DNA from: Candidatus Nanopelagicales bacterium
Lineage (GTDB): Bacteria; Actinomycetota; Actinomycetes; S36-B12; GCA-2699445
Assembly: GCA_037045355.1 (NCBI GenBank)
Contig: JBAOHO010000012.1
Location: 1-64,000, forward strand
Direction of reading: 5' to 3'
DNA length: 64,000 bases
Of this stretch, positions 34,865-43,756 are shown piece after piece. Below the pieces are notes generated by a model. The model saw only the letters and a program-made list of their open reading frames with translations. It had not been told where the DNA came from and did not search any database. The stretch's first letter is position 1. Each line of letters begins with the position of its first letter. Made by a program: the position numbers and the translations under genes.

Positions 34865-36106
34865 GTGGCCGGTGATTCGGTCCTTCTGACGGACATCGGT
34901 GAACTCGTCACCAACACCCCCGACGACGCCGCGGCAGACGACCGCGAGATCGACTCCGACCCCGAGGGCGCGGACGTCGCTGCCCTGGGCCTACACCGCG
35001 ACGCCGCACTGATCATGGCGGACGGGGTGATCGAGTGGATCGGACCCGCGGCGCGGGCCCCCGCCGCCGACCACCGCATCGACTGCGCGGGCGCCGGTGT
35101 GATCCCGGGGTTCGTCGACAGTCACGCCCACCTGGTGTTCGCGGGCGACCGGGCGGCTGAGTTCGCGGCCCGAATGGCCGGACTGCCCTACGCCGCCGGC
35201 GGCATCCGCACCACGGTGACCGCGACCCGAGCGGCCACGGACGACGAGCTGCGCGCGAACACCGCTCGGCTCGTCACCGAACTGATCCGCCAGGGCAGCA
35301 CGACCTTCGAGATCAAGTCGGGTTACGGCCTGACCGTCGGAGACGAGGAACGCAGCCTGCGCATCGCCGCCGAGTTCAGCGCGCAGACGACCTTCCTCGG
35401 CGCTCATGTGCTGCCGCCGGAATACGCCGAGGACCGGGCGGGCTACGTGGAGTTGGTGTCCGGACCGATGCTGGCCGCCTGTCGGCCGCACGCGGCCTGG
35501 GCCGACGTCTTCTGCGACCGAGGCGCATTCGACGCCGAGGAAGCGACGACGATCCTCACTGCGGCAGCGGCAGCCGGACTGCCCGCTCGGGTCCACGCCA
35601 ACCAGTTGCAGCCCGGGCCCGGTGTTCAGGTCGCAGTTGCCGTGGAGGCCGCCTCGGCGGATCACTGCACCTACCTGTCCGACGATGACGTCGACGCGTT
35701 GGCGGGCTCCCGGACGGTGGCCACCGTGCTGCCGGGCGCGGAGTTCAGCACGCGCTCGCCCTATCCGGACGCCCGCCGCCTGTTGGCCGCGGGGGCGACC
35801 GTGGCCCTGGCTACGGACTGCAACCCGGGCACCAGCTACACGACGTCGATGCCGCTGTGCATCGCCTTGGCCGTGCGCGAGATGAACATGACGGTCGCGG
35901 AAGCCCTGTGGGCGGCGACTGCAGGAGGTGCCGCTGCCCTGCGGCGACCCGAACTCGGTCGGCTCGCCGTGGGAGGACCAGCCGACCTCGTCTTGCTGGC
36001 GGCGCCGTCCTACCTGCACCTGGCGTACCGTCCCGGAGTGGACCTGATCGCCCAGGTGTGGCGCAAAGGTCGACCGATGCTGCGTGAGGACCACCATGGC
36101 CGATGA
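34865..36106 (+). CDS. hutI: Imidazolonepropionase HutI
   Basis: The product is 413 residues; GTG at 34865, one base after the hutU stop. It hydrolyses imidazolone propionate to N-formimidoyl-glutamate. Amidohydrolase features: the metal motif HAHLVFAGDR near residue 90, the substrate segment STTFEIKSGYGLTVGDE near 145, RVHANQLQPG (a metal-ligand His), SADHCTYL and TDCNPGTSY for the other metal ligands. An unusual acidic insertion near the N-terminus (DDAAADDREIDSDPEGAD) is not part of the core. Its end overlaps the hutG start by 11 bp. Confidence 0.96.
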   Translation: MAGDSVLLTDIGELVTNTPDDAAADDREIDSDPEGADVAALGLHRDAALIMADGVIEWIGPAARAPAADHRIDCAGAGVIPGFVDSHAHLVFAGDRAAEFAARMAGLPYAAGGIRTTVTATRAATDDELRANTARLVTELIRQGSTTFEIKSGYGLTVGDEERSLRIAAEFSAQTTFLGAHVLPPEYAEDRAGYVELVSGPMLAACRPHAAWADVFCDRGAFDAEEATTILTAAAAAGLPARVHANQLQPGPGVQVAVAVEAASADHCTYLSDDDVDALAGSRTVATVLPGAEFSTRSPYPDARRLLAAGATVALATDCNPGTSYTTSMPLCIALAVREMNMTVAEALWAATAGGAAALRRPELGRLAVGGPADLVLLAAPSYLHLAYRPGVDLIAQVWRKGRPMLREDHHGR

Positions 36107-36992
36107 CCCTCGTTGGCCCCGGGCTGCGGCATGGATCGCGGCCTCCACCGCCCGATGGCACCACACACCGCAGTCGGTGGTCGATCTGGCACTGCTGGGG
36201 GTTCCCGCGCACAAGACATCGATCTCAGCGACCGGGGCGTACACCACGCCGGCGGCGATCCGAACCGCTCTCCAGCGGTACTCCACATGGGTGGACTCCG
36301 CCGGGATCGACTTGAGCTCGCTCGCCATCCTCGATCTGGGTGACGTCGCCGACCCCGATGGCCCGGACGGTGAGGAGCGGACCATCGCGGCGGTGCGCGC
36401 TCTCCCTGAGACACCACTACTGGCCCTGGGCGGCGACAACTCGATCACGTTCGCCGTCGCCCGGGGTAGCCGGGCCGATGGCCTGGTGACCCTGGACGCA
36501 CACCACGATCTGCGGGACGGCCGGAGCAACGGCTCCCCCGTGCGCCGTCTCATCGAAGCCGGCCTGGCCGGTGCGCAGGTCGTCCAGATCGGGATCGACG
36601 ATTTCACCAACAGCAACGACTACGCCGAACGAGCCCGCGACTACGGGATCACGGTCGTTCACCGCGACACGCTGCACCGCCGGCCGTGGCCCGACGTCAT
36701 GGCCGAAGCCCTCGACATCGCGGGCGCTGGTTCAGGCGGCCGCATCCACGTGGACCTCGACGTCGATGTCTGTGACCGGAGTGTGGCCCCCGCCTGCCCG
36801 GCGTCTGTGCCGGGTGGCATCTCCGCGGCCGAGCTGCGTTCGGCGGCCCGCCTGGCGGCGGCGGATCCGCGGGTGGTCAGTCTGGACATCGCCGAGGTCG
36901 ACGCCACGGCCGACACGGCCGACCAACGTACCGTCCGCCTGGCGGCACTGTGTGTCCTCGAGATCGCGACCGGGGTGGCATTGCGCCCGTGA
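36096..36992 (+). CDS. hutG: Formimidoylglutamase HutG (ureohydrolase family)
   Basis: The product is 298 residues; ATG at 36096 follows GTGAGGA and overlaps hutI. It belongs to the arginase/agmatinase fold with manganese motifs LALGGDNSITF, DAHHDLRDG and HVDLDVDVCDRSVAPACPAS. It most likely hydrolyses formimidoyl-glutamate to glutamate and formamide, closing the direct four-step pathway; no formimidoyl transferase or HutF is present. No dedicated hut regulator was seen in the cluster. Confidence 0.93.
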   Translation: MADDPRWPRAAAWIAASTARWHHTPQSVVDLALLGVPAHKTSISATGAYTTPAAIRTALQRYSTWVDSAGIDLSSLAILDLGDVADPDGPDGEERTIAAVRALPETPLLALGGDNSITFAVARGSRADGLVTLDAHHDLRDGRSNGSPVRRLIEAGLAGAQVVQIGIDDFTNSNDYAERARDYGITVVHRDTLHRRPWPDVMAEALDIAGAGSGGRIHVDLDVDVCDRSVAPACPASVPGGISAAELRSAARLAAADPRVVSLDIAEVDATADTADQRTVRLAALCVLEIATGVALRP

Positions 36993-37083
36993 CGGGTGAA
37001 CGCAACGCGAACTTCTGAAGGCGGCACGCCCACGATGCTCTGCTCGGCTGGACCGGCAGCAGGGGCGCGGACAGGGTCACGCC

Positions 37084-38346
37084 ATGGATGTGATCCTCTT
37101 CGCTGTCATCGTGACCGTGGCCCTCGCCATCCTGTTCGACTTCACGAATGGTTTCCACGACGCAGCCAACGCGACGTCCACTGTCATCGCCACCCGCTCG
37201 CTGAAACCCAAGACGGCGGTGTGGCTCTCGGCGATCTTCAACTTCCTGCCGGCATTCATCGTGGGCACGGCCGTGGCCAACACGATCTCCAAGACCGTGG
37301 CCATCGACGCTCTCCCGTCAGTGGCGTCGGGCGGAGTTCCACTCGGAGTACGCATGACCCTGGCGGCCCTGTTGGGAGCGGTCTTCTGGAACTACCTCAC
37401 CTGGCACTTCGGGCTGCCGTCATCGTCCAGTCACGCACTCATCGGGGGTCTCATCGGCGCCGGAATCTCCGCCGGTGGTCTCGGCGCGATCAGCTGGGAT
37501 TCGGTGAAGACGACGGTGGCCGCGATCTTCGCGTCACCGATCATCGCGTTCATCATCGCGATCATTGCCGTACAACTCGTACGGCTGTTACAGCGCGCAT
37601 TCAAGATCCACGAGGACTCCGAGTTCTTCCGGTGGGCACAGGTCGGGTCGTCCGCGTGGGTCTCGTGGGGGCACGGATCCAACGACGCCCAGAAGACGAT
37701 GGGTGTTGTCGCCGCGACACTGTTCGCCGGCGGCTACCTGGTGGATACCGATGCGTCCTCTTTGGAGCCCCCCATCTGGGTGGTGTTCCTCGCGCACGCT
37801 GCCATCGCCGCAGGCACCATCTGGGGTGGCTGGAAGATCATCGAGACGATGGGGTTGAAGATCACCCGGATCACACGAGCGTCGGGATTCGCGGCGAACC
37901 TGGGAGCGATCAGCTCGATCGAAGGGGCCACCAACCTGGGCGTTCCGATCTCCACGACCCAGGCGGTTTCGGCGTCCATCGTCGGATCGGGGGTCGGCGA
38001 GCGGCGCCGGGTGAACTGGAGGGTGATGCGCGACATGGTGATCGCGTGGTTCCTGACCTTGCCCGCTGCGGCGTTCGTCGGGTTCGTGGTGTTGAAGGTG
38101 ACAGTGCTTCCCGATCCCTGGTCGGGGATCGCCACCGGAATCACGATCGTGGTGCTGCTGACCTGGGCCGGCTGGCTCATGCTGCACGCCACCACCGCCG
38201 ACGACATCGAGGCCGAGTTGCCTAGTGAGTCCGAACTGCGGGGGCCCAGTTACGGATTCCAGGTGCAACAGACCAGCGACGAAGAGATCGCCGCAGGGGG
38301 CACGGAACCCAGCGAGGCCTCTGTGAACCCCGAGATCCACCGCTAG
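37084..38346 (+). CDS. pit: PiT-family inorganic phosphate transporter
   Basis: The product is 420 residues with about ten to eleven hydrophobic helices. The duplicated PiT signature is clear: FDFTNGFHDAANATSTVIATRSL near residue 20, and VSWGHGSNDAQKTMGVVAA near 195. LPSSSSHALIGGLIGAG and LGVPISTTQAVSASIVGSG complete the two inverted halves. It should import phosphate, probably as a metal-phosphate complex with protons. It lies 91 bp after hutG and may have its own promoter. An acidic C-terminal tail (about 40 residues) is cytoplasmic. Confidence 0.95.
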   Translation: MDVILFAVIVTVALAILFDFTNGFHDAANATSTVIATRSLKPKTAVWLSAIFNFLPAFIVGTAVANTISKTVAIDALPSVASGGVPLGVRMTLAALLGAVFWNYLTWHFGLPSSSSHALIGGLIGAGISAGGLGAISWDSVKTTVAAIFASPIIAFIIAIIAVQLVRLLQRAFKIHEDSEFFRWAQVGSSAWVSWGHGSNDAQKTMGVVAATLFAGGYLVDTDASSLEPPIWVVFLAHAAIAAGTIWGGWKIIETMGLKITRITRASGFAANLGAISSIEGATNLGVPISTTQAVSASIVGSGVGERRRVNWRVMRDMVIAWFLTLPAAAFVGFVVLKVTVLPDPWSGIATGITIVVLLTWAGWLMLHATTADDIEAELPSESELRGPSYGFQVQQTSDEEIAAGGTEPSEASVNPEIHR

Positions 38347-38503
38347 CGCCAGGTGAACACGGCGCCGCGAGGGTGGCGCCCGGTGGCCGGTGGATCAGGG
38401 AATCCGAGGTTGCGCTGGCCAGAGTGTCGCCGCCGGGAACCCTGCCGTTATGCGGCTGCGCTCGCCACGCAGAGCGTCGGGGGACGCGGCTAACGTGGAC
38501 CCC

Positions 38504-40165
38504 ATGACTCAGACCCCGATCAGTGTCCAAGACGCCCTGTGGCTGAACATGGACCGCCCCAACAACCTGATGATCATCGACTCCATCATGTGGTTTCGGG
38601 AACGTCCCGATTGGGATGCGGTCGCTGTGGTGGTCCAAGAGCGGATGGTCGATCGGTTCCCTGTGTTCTCTGCGAAGGCGGTCAAGAAGAAGAACGGTCA
38701 CTTCTGGGTGACGGACCCGGACTTCGATCTCGACAATCACCTGATCCGCGCCGACTTGCCGGCCCCCGCGACGATCGACGCGGTGCAGGCCTATGTCGCA
38801 GCCCAACGCAGCAAGCCACTCGACAAGTCCAAGCCGTTGTGGCAGTTCCATCTGATCGACGACGTCATCTTCCCCGACGGAACAAGTGGTGCGGCCGTCA
38901 TGGCCCGGTTCCACCACTCCATCGCCGACGGTGTCCGCTTGACCCAGGTGTTCCTGGGGCTGTGTGACCCCGTCGAGGGCGATGCGGCGATTTCGGCCAC
39001 GGTGGGCCGGGGACGAGTCGAGGACTCCACCTCGAGGGGCCCGTTGACTCCGGTCCTGGACACACTCGGTGCCGTCACAGACTCTGTTCAAGAGACCGGA
39101 CGTGCGACCGCTGACACGGTCAAGGGCGGTGTCGACGCGTTGCGGGACTCGGCGACCGAGGTGGTGGGGCGGGTCGTTGCCGCAGCGTCGGATCCCACCG
39201 GAACCGCGCAGGCGATCCCGGATGCGGTAGCGGCGGTACCCGGTCAAGTGAGCGGGGCGGTCAAGTCCGTGGCGTCGAGCGGGCAGTCGATGTTTGACGA
39301 GGCGCTCAGTGTCGTCGGTGATCCGGCCCGGCTCGTCGACGCGTTCACCGCCTTCGCGCCGCTGCCCGACGAAGCCGTCAACACGGTGGACTCCGTGGCC
39401 AAACTCGGGCTCGCCGGTCCCAGCGTGGACACGGTGTGGAGCGGAACCCCCGGGGTCGCCAAGACTGCTCACTGGGTCGATGCTTTCCCGCTGGACAAGG
39501 TGAAGGAAGTCGGGCGACGGTCCCGTACGACGGTCAACGACGTCCTGTTGACCGTGGTCGCCGGAACCCTGCAGCAGTACCTCCACCTGAAGGGCGAGCA
39601 CCTCGACGAGGTCATGTGGATGATTCCCGTGAGCCTCAGGCCGTTCGACCCCGGCATGCCCGAGGAACTGGGCAACCACTTCGCGTTGGTCGCGTTCGAG
39701 ATGCCGCTGAACATCGACGACCCCAAAGAACGGCTGCGCGAGGTCAATCGCCGTATCGGCAAGATCAAGGACTCACAGGAAGCGGTGGTCACCTTCGGTG
39801 TCCAGCGGGTCATCTCGGAGACCCCAGAGCGATTGAGTGTGTTTTTGACCAACTTCTTCGCGAACAAGGCCGTCGGCGTGTTGACCAACGTGCCGGGGCC
39901 GAGGACTCAGATCGCTCTCGCCGGGACACCTGTCGACGGGGTGCTCGGGTGGGCTCCGAGCTCAGGTGATCAGCCGATGACCATCTGCATCTTCAGCTAC
40001 AACGGTCGGGTGCAGGTCGGGTTCGGCACTGACGCGAAACTCATCCCGGACGCAGGACGCCTCCCCGAACTGTTCGCCGAGCAAGCGCGCCTGCTGTATC
40101 GGTCGGTGACCGGTCGGGACCCCCAGGACCCCCAGGACCACGACGAGTCCCCGTCCGACGGGTGA
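38504..40165 (+). CDS. Wax-ester synthase/diacylglycerol acyltransferase (WS/DGAT)
   Basis: The product is 553 residues. ATG at 38504 with TAACGT (38491-38496) seven bases upstream; probably leaderless. The catalytic motif HHSIADG (HHxxxDG) lies near residue 138, and the N-terminal QDALWLNMDRPNNLMIID is the family start block. A long Ala/Thr-rich insert (about 175-300), not in the minimal family, separates the two halves. The C-terminal half carries LTNVPGPRTQIALAGTPVDG, characteristic of the family. The role is acyl-CoA-dependent synthesis of triacylglycerol or wax esters at the membrane. It stands alone. Confidence 0.93.
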   Translation: MTQTPISVQDALWLNMDRPNNLMIIDSIMWFRERPDWDAVAVVVQERMVDRFPVFSAKAVKKKNGHFWVTDPDFDLDNHLIRADLPAPATIDAVQAYVAAQRSKPLDKSKPLWQFHLIDDVIFPDGTSGAAVMARFHHSIADGVRLTQVFLGLCDPVEGDAAISATVGRGRVEDSTSRGPLTPVLDTLGAVTDSVQETGRATADTVKGGVDALRDSATEVVGRVVAAASDPTGTAQAIPDAVAAVPGQVSGAVKSVASSGQSMFDEALSVVGDPARLVDAFTAFAPLPDEAVNTVDSVAKLGLAGPSVDTVWSGTPGVAKTAHWVDAFPLDKVKEVGRRSRTTVNDVLLTVVAGTLQQYLHLKGEHLDEVMWMIPVSLRPFDPGMPEELGNHFALVAFEMPLNIDDPKERLREVNRRIGKIKDSQEAVVTFGVQRVISETPERLSVFLTNFFANKAVGVLTNVPGPRTQIALAGTPVDGVLGWAPSSGDQPMTICIFSYNGRVQVGFGTDAKLIPDAGRLPELFAEQARLLYRSVTGRDPQDPQDHDESPSDG

Positions 40166-40235
40166 TCCCCCCAACGTGAACCGCTTCGAAGCGGGTGAAT
40201 CGGGCCCACGCGGTCCGGCAGGGCCGGATCCGGGT

Positions 40236-40667
40236 TCAGCCGTTGAGGTGCTTCTTCAGTCCCTCGGTGGCGCCCTTCAACGTGTCCCCGATGACCTTCT
40301 TCTGGACGAATCCCGGCAGCGGCAGCGATGAGTCGACAGTCAGCGAGACGGTCGCCTCAGTGCTGCCGCCCTTGTCCTTGAGTTCCCAGGAACCGGTCTG
40401 GGCTTTCTGCGCCTTGCTCGGTGCCACCAGGGTCCACGCCATCCCGGTGTCCGAGTGGGTGTAGTCCAGCTCGAATGAATCCTTCGCGACCTTGACGTCG
40501 TTGACCAGGGCAGCCTTGGTCGGCCGCCCCTCGGAATCTGTTTCGAGGACGTCGGAGGAGATGGTCCCGGGCCACCAGTCCTTCTGGCCGGCGACATCGC
40601 GGATGGTGGCGAGCACCTGGTCCAGCGGGGCGTTGATGGTGACGGTCTTGGATGCGGAAACACTCAT
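40236..40667 (-). CDS. SRPBCC-family polyketide cyclase/START-like protein
   Basis: The product is 143 residues. ATG at 40667 was chosen because TACGGT (40679-40674) is six bases upstream, the leaderless arrangement frequent in this window. VTINAPLDQVLATIRDVAGQKDWWPG is the opening strand-helix of the SRPBCC fold, whose hydrophobic cavity binds lipids or other small molecules. The remaining beta-sheet and long C-terminal helix (KKVIGDTLKGATEGLKKHLNG) are intact. Mycobacterial relatives are small lipid-binding proteins. No substrate can be assigned. Confidence 0.85.
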   Translation of the reverse strand: MSVSASKTVTINAPLDQVLATIRDVAGQKDWWPGTISSDVLETDSEGRPTKAALVNDVKVAKDSFELDYTHSDTGMAWTLVAPSKAQKAQTGSWELKDKGGSTEATVSLTVDSSLPLPGFVQKKVIGDTLKGATEGLKKHLNG

Positions 40668-40681
40668 GGCGTCACCGTAAC

Positions 40682-41080
40682 TCAGCCTCGCTCGGCAGGC
40701 GTGCCAGCCCGCCCGCGACGCCCGAGCGATGCCCGGCTCCCCGCCCACACCACCAATCGCCACCCGATCAGGGTGACCCCGAGTGAGACGGCCGCGACCA
40801 CGACGAACGCGACAGCGGTCCCCGCACTGAACACTGTCGCCCGCATGACCATGCCGAGCCCCCATGTCCCGAGCCACACGGCCACACCGGCCAGCAACGA
40901 CGCCGGGTCGCGGCGCAGCGCCAGCAGAACCACCCAGACCAGAGCGAGAGCGATGAGGAATGGGGCGCTGGTGGTCAGCAGCCCCGCCAAGGACAGCGCC
41001 TCGGAATGTGACGAGCGCCCCAGGGCGACGAAAGCGACCACGGCTACGACGTCGAGGAGGGCGGCGATCCAGCGGGGCAC
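40682..41080 (-). CDS. DUF3054 membrane protein
   Basis: The product is 132 residues starting at GTG 41080, with TACCCT (41092-41087) six bases upstream; probably leaderless. A longer frame to 41164 adds a basic extension without support. Four hydrophobic helices and the DUF3054 pattern are visible: AALLDVVAVVAFVALGRSSHSEALSLAGLLTTSAPFLIALALVW. The function of the family is unknown. The C-terminus is basic and cytoplasmic. It is followed 14 nt downstream by the SRPBCC gene on the same strand. Confidence 0.8.
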   Translation of the reverse strand: MPRWIAALLDVVAVVAFVALGRSSHSEALSLAGLLTTSAPFLIALALVWVVLLALRRDPASLLAGVAVWLGTWGLGMVMRATVFSAGTAVAFVVVAAVSLGVTLIGWRLVVWAGSRASLGRRGRAGTPAERG

Positions 41081-41219
41081 ATGACCAGGGTAGAAGCGGC
41101 GCCGCGTGCCGCGAATCTCCGCGACGAACACCGGAGGGCGTGGTGCTGGGCGCCGTCCGAGCACCCCTGGAGGCGCCGAGGATCTCCGGCAGGTTCCCGG
41201 GCTGGCTGCGGGAGTGTCC

Positions 41220-42294
41220 TCATCGGACCCGGTGCAGCGCCCAGCGGATCGTGCGGGCCACGGAACCCGGGCGGTCGAGCATCATCAGATGGGAACTGCC
41301 GGGCGCGACGGCGAACGTGCTGCGGTCACTGAGTTGCGCCTGGGTGCGCTGCAGGGCTCGCCACTGGCGAAGTACGACGGCGTTCAGGGCCGGGTCAGCC
41401 ACCAAGGGCACATCCGCGTCACTGACCAGCACCGCGACGGGTCGATGTCCCAGTGAACCCGCTCCGAGGTCGAGCCGGCGCGCTTGCTTCCAGGTCGTGG
41501 CCGCTCCCAGGCCCTCCGCGGCTACCGTGCGCCACATTCGGCATCGGGCAGCCTGCAACCGACGGTAGGTTCGCGCGTCGCGCAACGGGAGGTCCTCCAC
41601 GAGAGGCAGTAGTGACAGGTCGTGGGCAAAGAACGTCAGCCGTACATTGCCGTCCGGACGCGAGTTGACGGGTGACGGCCGCAGCCGTCCCCGCCCGCAT
41701 CCCGGCGCGTTCCGCAGCCGGCACAGTGACGTCCAGCCGTTCGTCGCCGGGATCGATCAAGGCCACCGCGCGGACCCGTGCTGGGTGTCGCGCTGCGAAC
41801 ATCCGCGCGTAGATCCCACCCATCGAATGCCCGACCATCACCAGAGGTCCGTGGATGTCGCCCGCGGCGAGAAGATCGGTCAACTCGTCGACGATGGTGG
41901 CCCCCGTGCGGGGGCTGGGCCCGGTGGCGCTCCACCCCAGCCCGGCTCGGTCGTAGGTGCACACTCGGTTGTGAGACGCCAGCCGTGACTGGACCTGTCG
42001 CCACGACAACGAGAAATCCCCCGCCCCGGAGATCACCACGACCGTCGGAGTCGTAGGGCCGGGGATCGGTCCGCGACACCACAGGTGCTGATGACCCAAC
42101 CCAGCCACCTGGATGAGTCGACCGGGGGCCGGAGTCCGCTGGATCAGTTCGGCGCGTGCGTCGGACACGGCGGGCGCGGGCGCGGGCGCGGCCGCCGCCA
42201 CGCTGCCCGGCAAGGTCACCGCGATGGCCAACAACAACCACCCGGCGGCGCGACGCCACCGCCGGTGCAGGCGTTCGGGACGCCTACTGTCCAT
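41220..42294 (-). pseudogene. Secreted alpha/beta-hydrolase with one frameshift
   Basis: The gene starts at ATG 42294 (TAGCCT at 42306-42301, six bases before; leaderless). A signal peptide (GWLLLAIAVTLPGSVAAAAPA) precedes an alpha/beta-hydrolase core with the nucleophile elbow VGHSMGGIYARMF near residue 150 and ALIDPGD. The frame must change by one base near 41655 (around GGACGGCAATG), after which the second frame continues as NVRLTFFAHDLSLLPLVEDLPLRDARTYRRLQ and the catalytic-His region PGSSHLMMLDRPGSVARTI. Without correction the product lacks its catalytic His. Both halves keep normal codon usage, so the shift is recent or an error. Confidence 0.75.
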
Positions 42295-42490
42295 AACCTC
42301 AGGCTACGCCGCGCAACCTTCCAGTTACGCCTCGTATCCACTGTGCCTGACACCTCCCGAATCGGGCCACCAGCGCGGTCGACCCCGGATCGGTGAGGGC
42401 GAGTCAAGGCCCCGCTCTGTACTTCCGAGCTGTCACAGCGCACACTGACGGGGGATGTCGACCCCCGATGAGGGGATGACAGGGGATCTT

Positions 42491-42721
42491 ATGACCGATC
42501 AGAGCAAGAGTTCGCGTGCCGCTCGCGCCGCGCGCAGTGCCCGACACGAGGCTGCCCGCGCCGCTCGCCGAGCGAGGCAGGAGTCCCGATCGCGCCGCGC
42601 CGGCTGGCGTAAGGAACGCGAGCAACAGGCCCGCGACGCCGCCGCGCCGGTCACCGATACCACATCGTCCGAGCGGTCGGATCTGGCGCGTTCTCTGACG
42701 GCCATCGTCCGATTCAGCTGA
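42491..42721 (+). CDS. Small very basic Ala/Arg-rich protein
   Basis: The predicted product is 76 residues, ATG 42491 after AGGGGA. About a third of the residues are Arg or Lys, alternating with Ala (SRAARAARSARHEAARAARRARQ), predicted as one amphipathic helix. No family is recognised. It could be a small nucleic-acid-binding protein, but the composition is also what a random frame in Arg/Ala-rich GC DNA can give, so confidence is low. Its 3' end is close to a tandem repeat (42730-42806). Confidence 0.35.
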   Translation: MTDQSKSSRAARAARSARHEAARAARRARQESRSRRAGWRKEREQQARDAAAPVTDTTSSERSDLARSLTAIVRFS

Positions 42722-42729
42722 GTTCCTTC

Positions 42730-42806
42730 ACTGGGCCCGGATAAGCACTAGGCCCGGATAGCACTAGGCCCGGATAAGCACTAGGCCCGGATAAGGACCG
42801 GCGTCC
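42730..42806. repeat. About 18-bp tandem repeat, 4 copies
   Basis: Four copies of a unit with core CACTAGGCCCGGATAAG, the second shortened by one base (GGATAGC), lie between the small basic protein and the lipoprotein gene. Confidence 0.88.
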
Positions 42807-42810
42807 GGGC
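42785..42810. terminator. Hairpin between convergent genes
   Basis: GCCCGGA (42785-42791) pairs with TCCGGGC (42804-42810) across a 12-nt loop. It uses the last copy of the tandem repeat and touches the stop codon of the minus-strand lipoprotein gene. Confidence 0.45.
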
Positions 42811-43517
42811 TATCTGAGAGTCGTGACGTCAACCACCTGATCGGCAGGCGGTGCCACGACGTTCACCGGCACGTTGAAGTCCCGCAACACCGCGCTGCCC
42901 GGCTCCCCGGACGGTGGGGTCACGGCGACAAGGTAGGGCTCACCACTCGTGGCGACCCACAGGGTGCGGTCTTTGGACCGCAGACCCACCGCCTCGACCC
43001 CGGCGATGTCCCGCGGACCGACCTTGGTCATCTTCGTCTCCGCGGTCAGCAACCCGGAGGACGCCACGAAATCGCTCGGGGAGTCGAACAACGTGAACTG
43101 CGCCGCCAGCGGATCGTCGGGCGGAATAGCCACCCACTTGTCCGCGGGCGCGGCCACTCCCAACTGCTCCGCCAAGCCCTCGCCCTTGACGTAGACGGTC
43201 CCTGCGACTTCGACGATCTCCGTCGCCCCCAAGTCCCCGCCAAGGGTGCCGCTCGACCCGTCAGGACCGATGCGGATGACGGATTCACCGAGGCCGTCGT
43301 CCAGGTCGATCGTGACGCTCGTGGCCGTCTGCATCGCCGCTTCGGTCTTCGCGAGAATCTCCGTCGGTGCCAAATCGGCCACACCGTTGGGGCCGGCTGA
43401 TGGTGCCGCCGCGGCGGCGGACGGCGCCTCGGTCGGCTGCGGCCCCGGCGAGGAACTACAGGAGGTCAGCGCGAGCACCAGTGCGGCCACGGCGCCTGCA
43501 CGAAGTTTCATGGACAT
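42810..43517 (-). CDS. LppX/LprG-like lipoprotein
   Basis: The product is 235 residues; ATG at 43517 with TAACGT (43530-43525) seven bases upstream, leaderless type (a second ATG two codons on is possible). A lipoprotein signal ends in lipobox LTSC (ALVLALTSCSSS). A Pro/Ala-rich spacer is followed by the LppX_LprAFG-type fold: EILAKTEAAMQTATSVTIDLDD, VAGTVYVKGEGLAEQLG and DIAGVEAVGLRSKDRTLWVATSGEPYLVAV. Mycobacterial relatives carry triacylated lipids across the envelope. A three-copy tandem repeat lies just upstream. Confidence 0.8.
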   Translation of the reverse strand: MSMKLRAGAVAALVLALTSCSSSPGPQPTEAPSAAAAAPSAGPNGVADLAPTEILAKTEAAMQTATSVTIDLDDGLGESVIRIGPDGSSGTLGGDLGATEIVEVAGTVYVKGEGLAEQLGVAAPADKWVAIPPDDPLAAQFTLFDSPSDFVASSGLLTAETKMTKVGPRDIAGVEAVGLRSKDRTLWVATSGEPYLVAVTPPSGEPGSAVLRDFNVPVNVVAPPADQVVDVTTLR

Positions 43518-43527
43518 GATGTGGACG

Positions 43528-43582
43528 TTATCCCGGATCTGGTGACTCATCCCGGATCTGGTGACGTCATCCCGGATCTGTG
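43528..43582. repeat. About 18-bp tandem repeat, 3 copies, upstream of the lipoprotein gene
   Basis: Three copies of a unit with core ATCCCGGATCTGGTGA lie between the start of the lipoprotein gene and 43582. The first overlaps its putative -10 (TAACGT). They share CCCGGAT with the repeat array at the other end of the same gene. Confidence 0.8.
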
Positions 43583-43756
43583 AGTGTGGGTGAGCGCCCG
43601 GGCTCGGTTCATGTGCCGACTGCCCGGACAATGAGGGAGCCGCCACTGCCGTTGTCCAACTGGTGAGAGGACCGAAATGCGCTCCCCTCCGAGGGCCCCG
43701 GACTGATAACGTCCCCGGCAGAGGTCGGGAACGGCCCGCCTCCCGCGGAGGACACC

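Noticed and set aside
34991..36616. 541-residue minus-strand open frame across hutI and hutG
   Set aside because: Antisense to two well-supported genes; low-complexity composition without any domain.
38222..39679. 485-residue minus-strand open frame over the WS/DGAT gene
   Set aside because: Antisense shadow of a gene with a clear HHxxxDG motif; no promoter or start signal.
40182..40195. Palindrome CCGCTTCGAAGCGG downstream of the WS/DGAT gene as a terminator
   Set aside because: The folded stem is only five pairs with a 4-nt loop; too weak to call with confidence.
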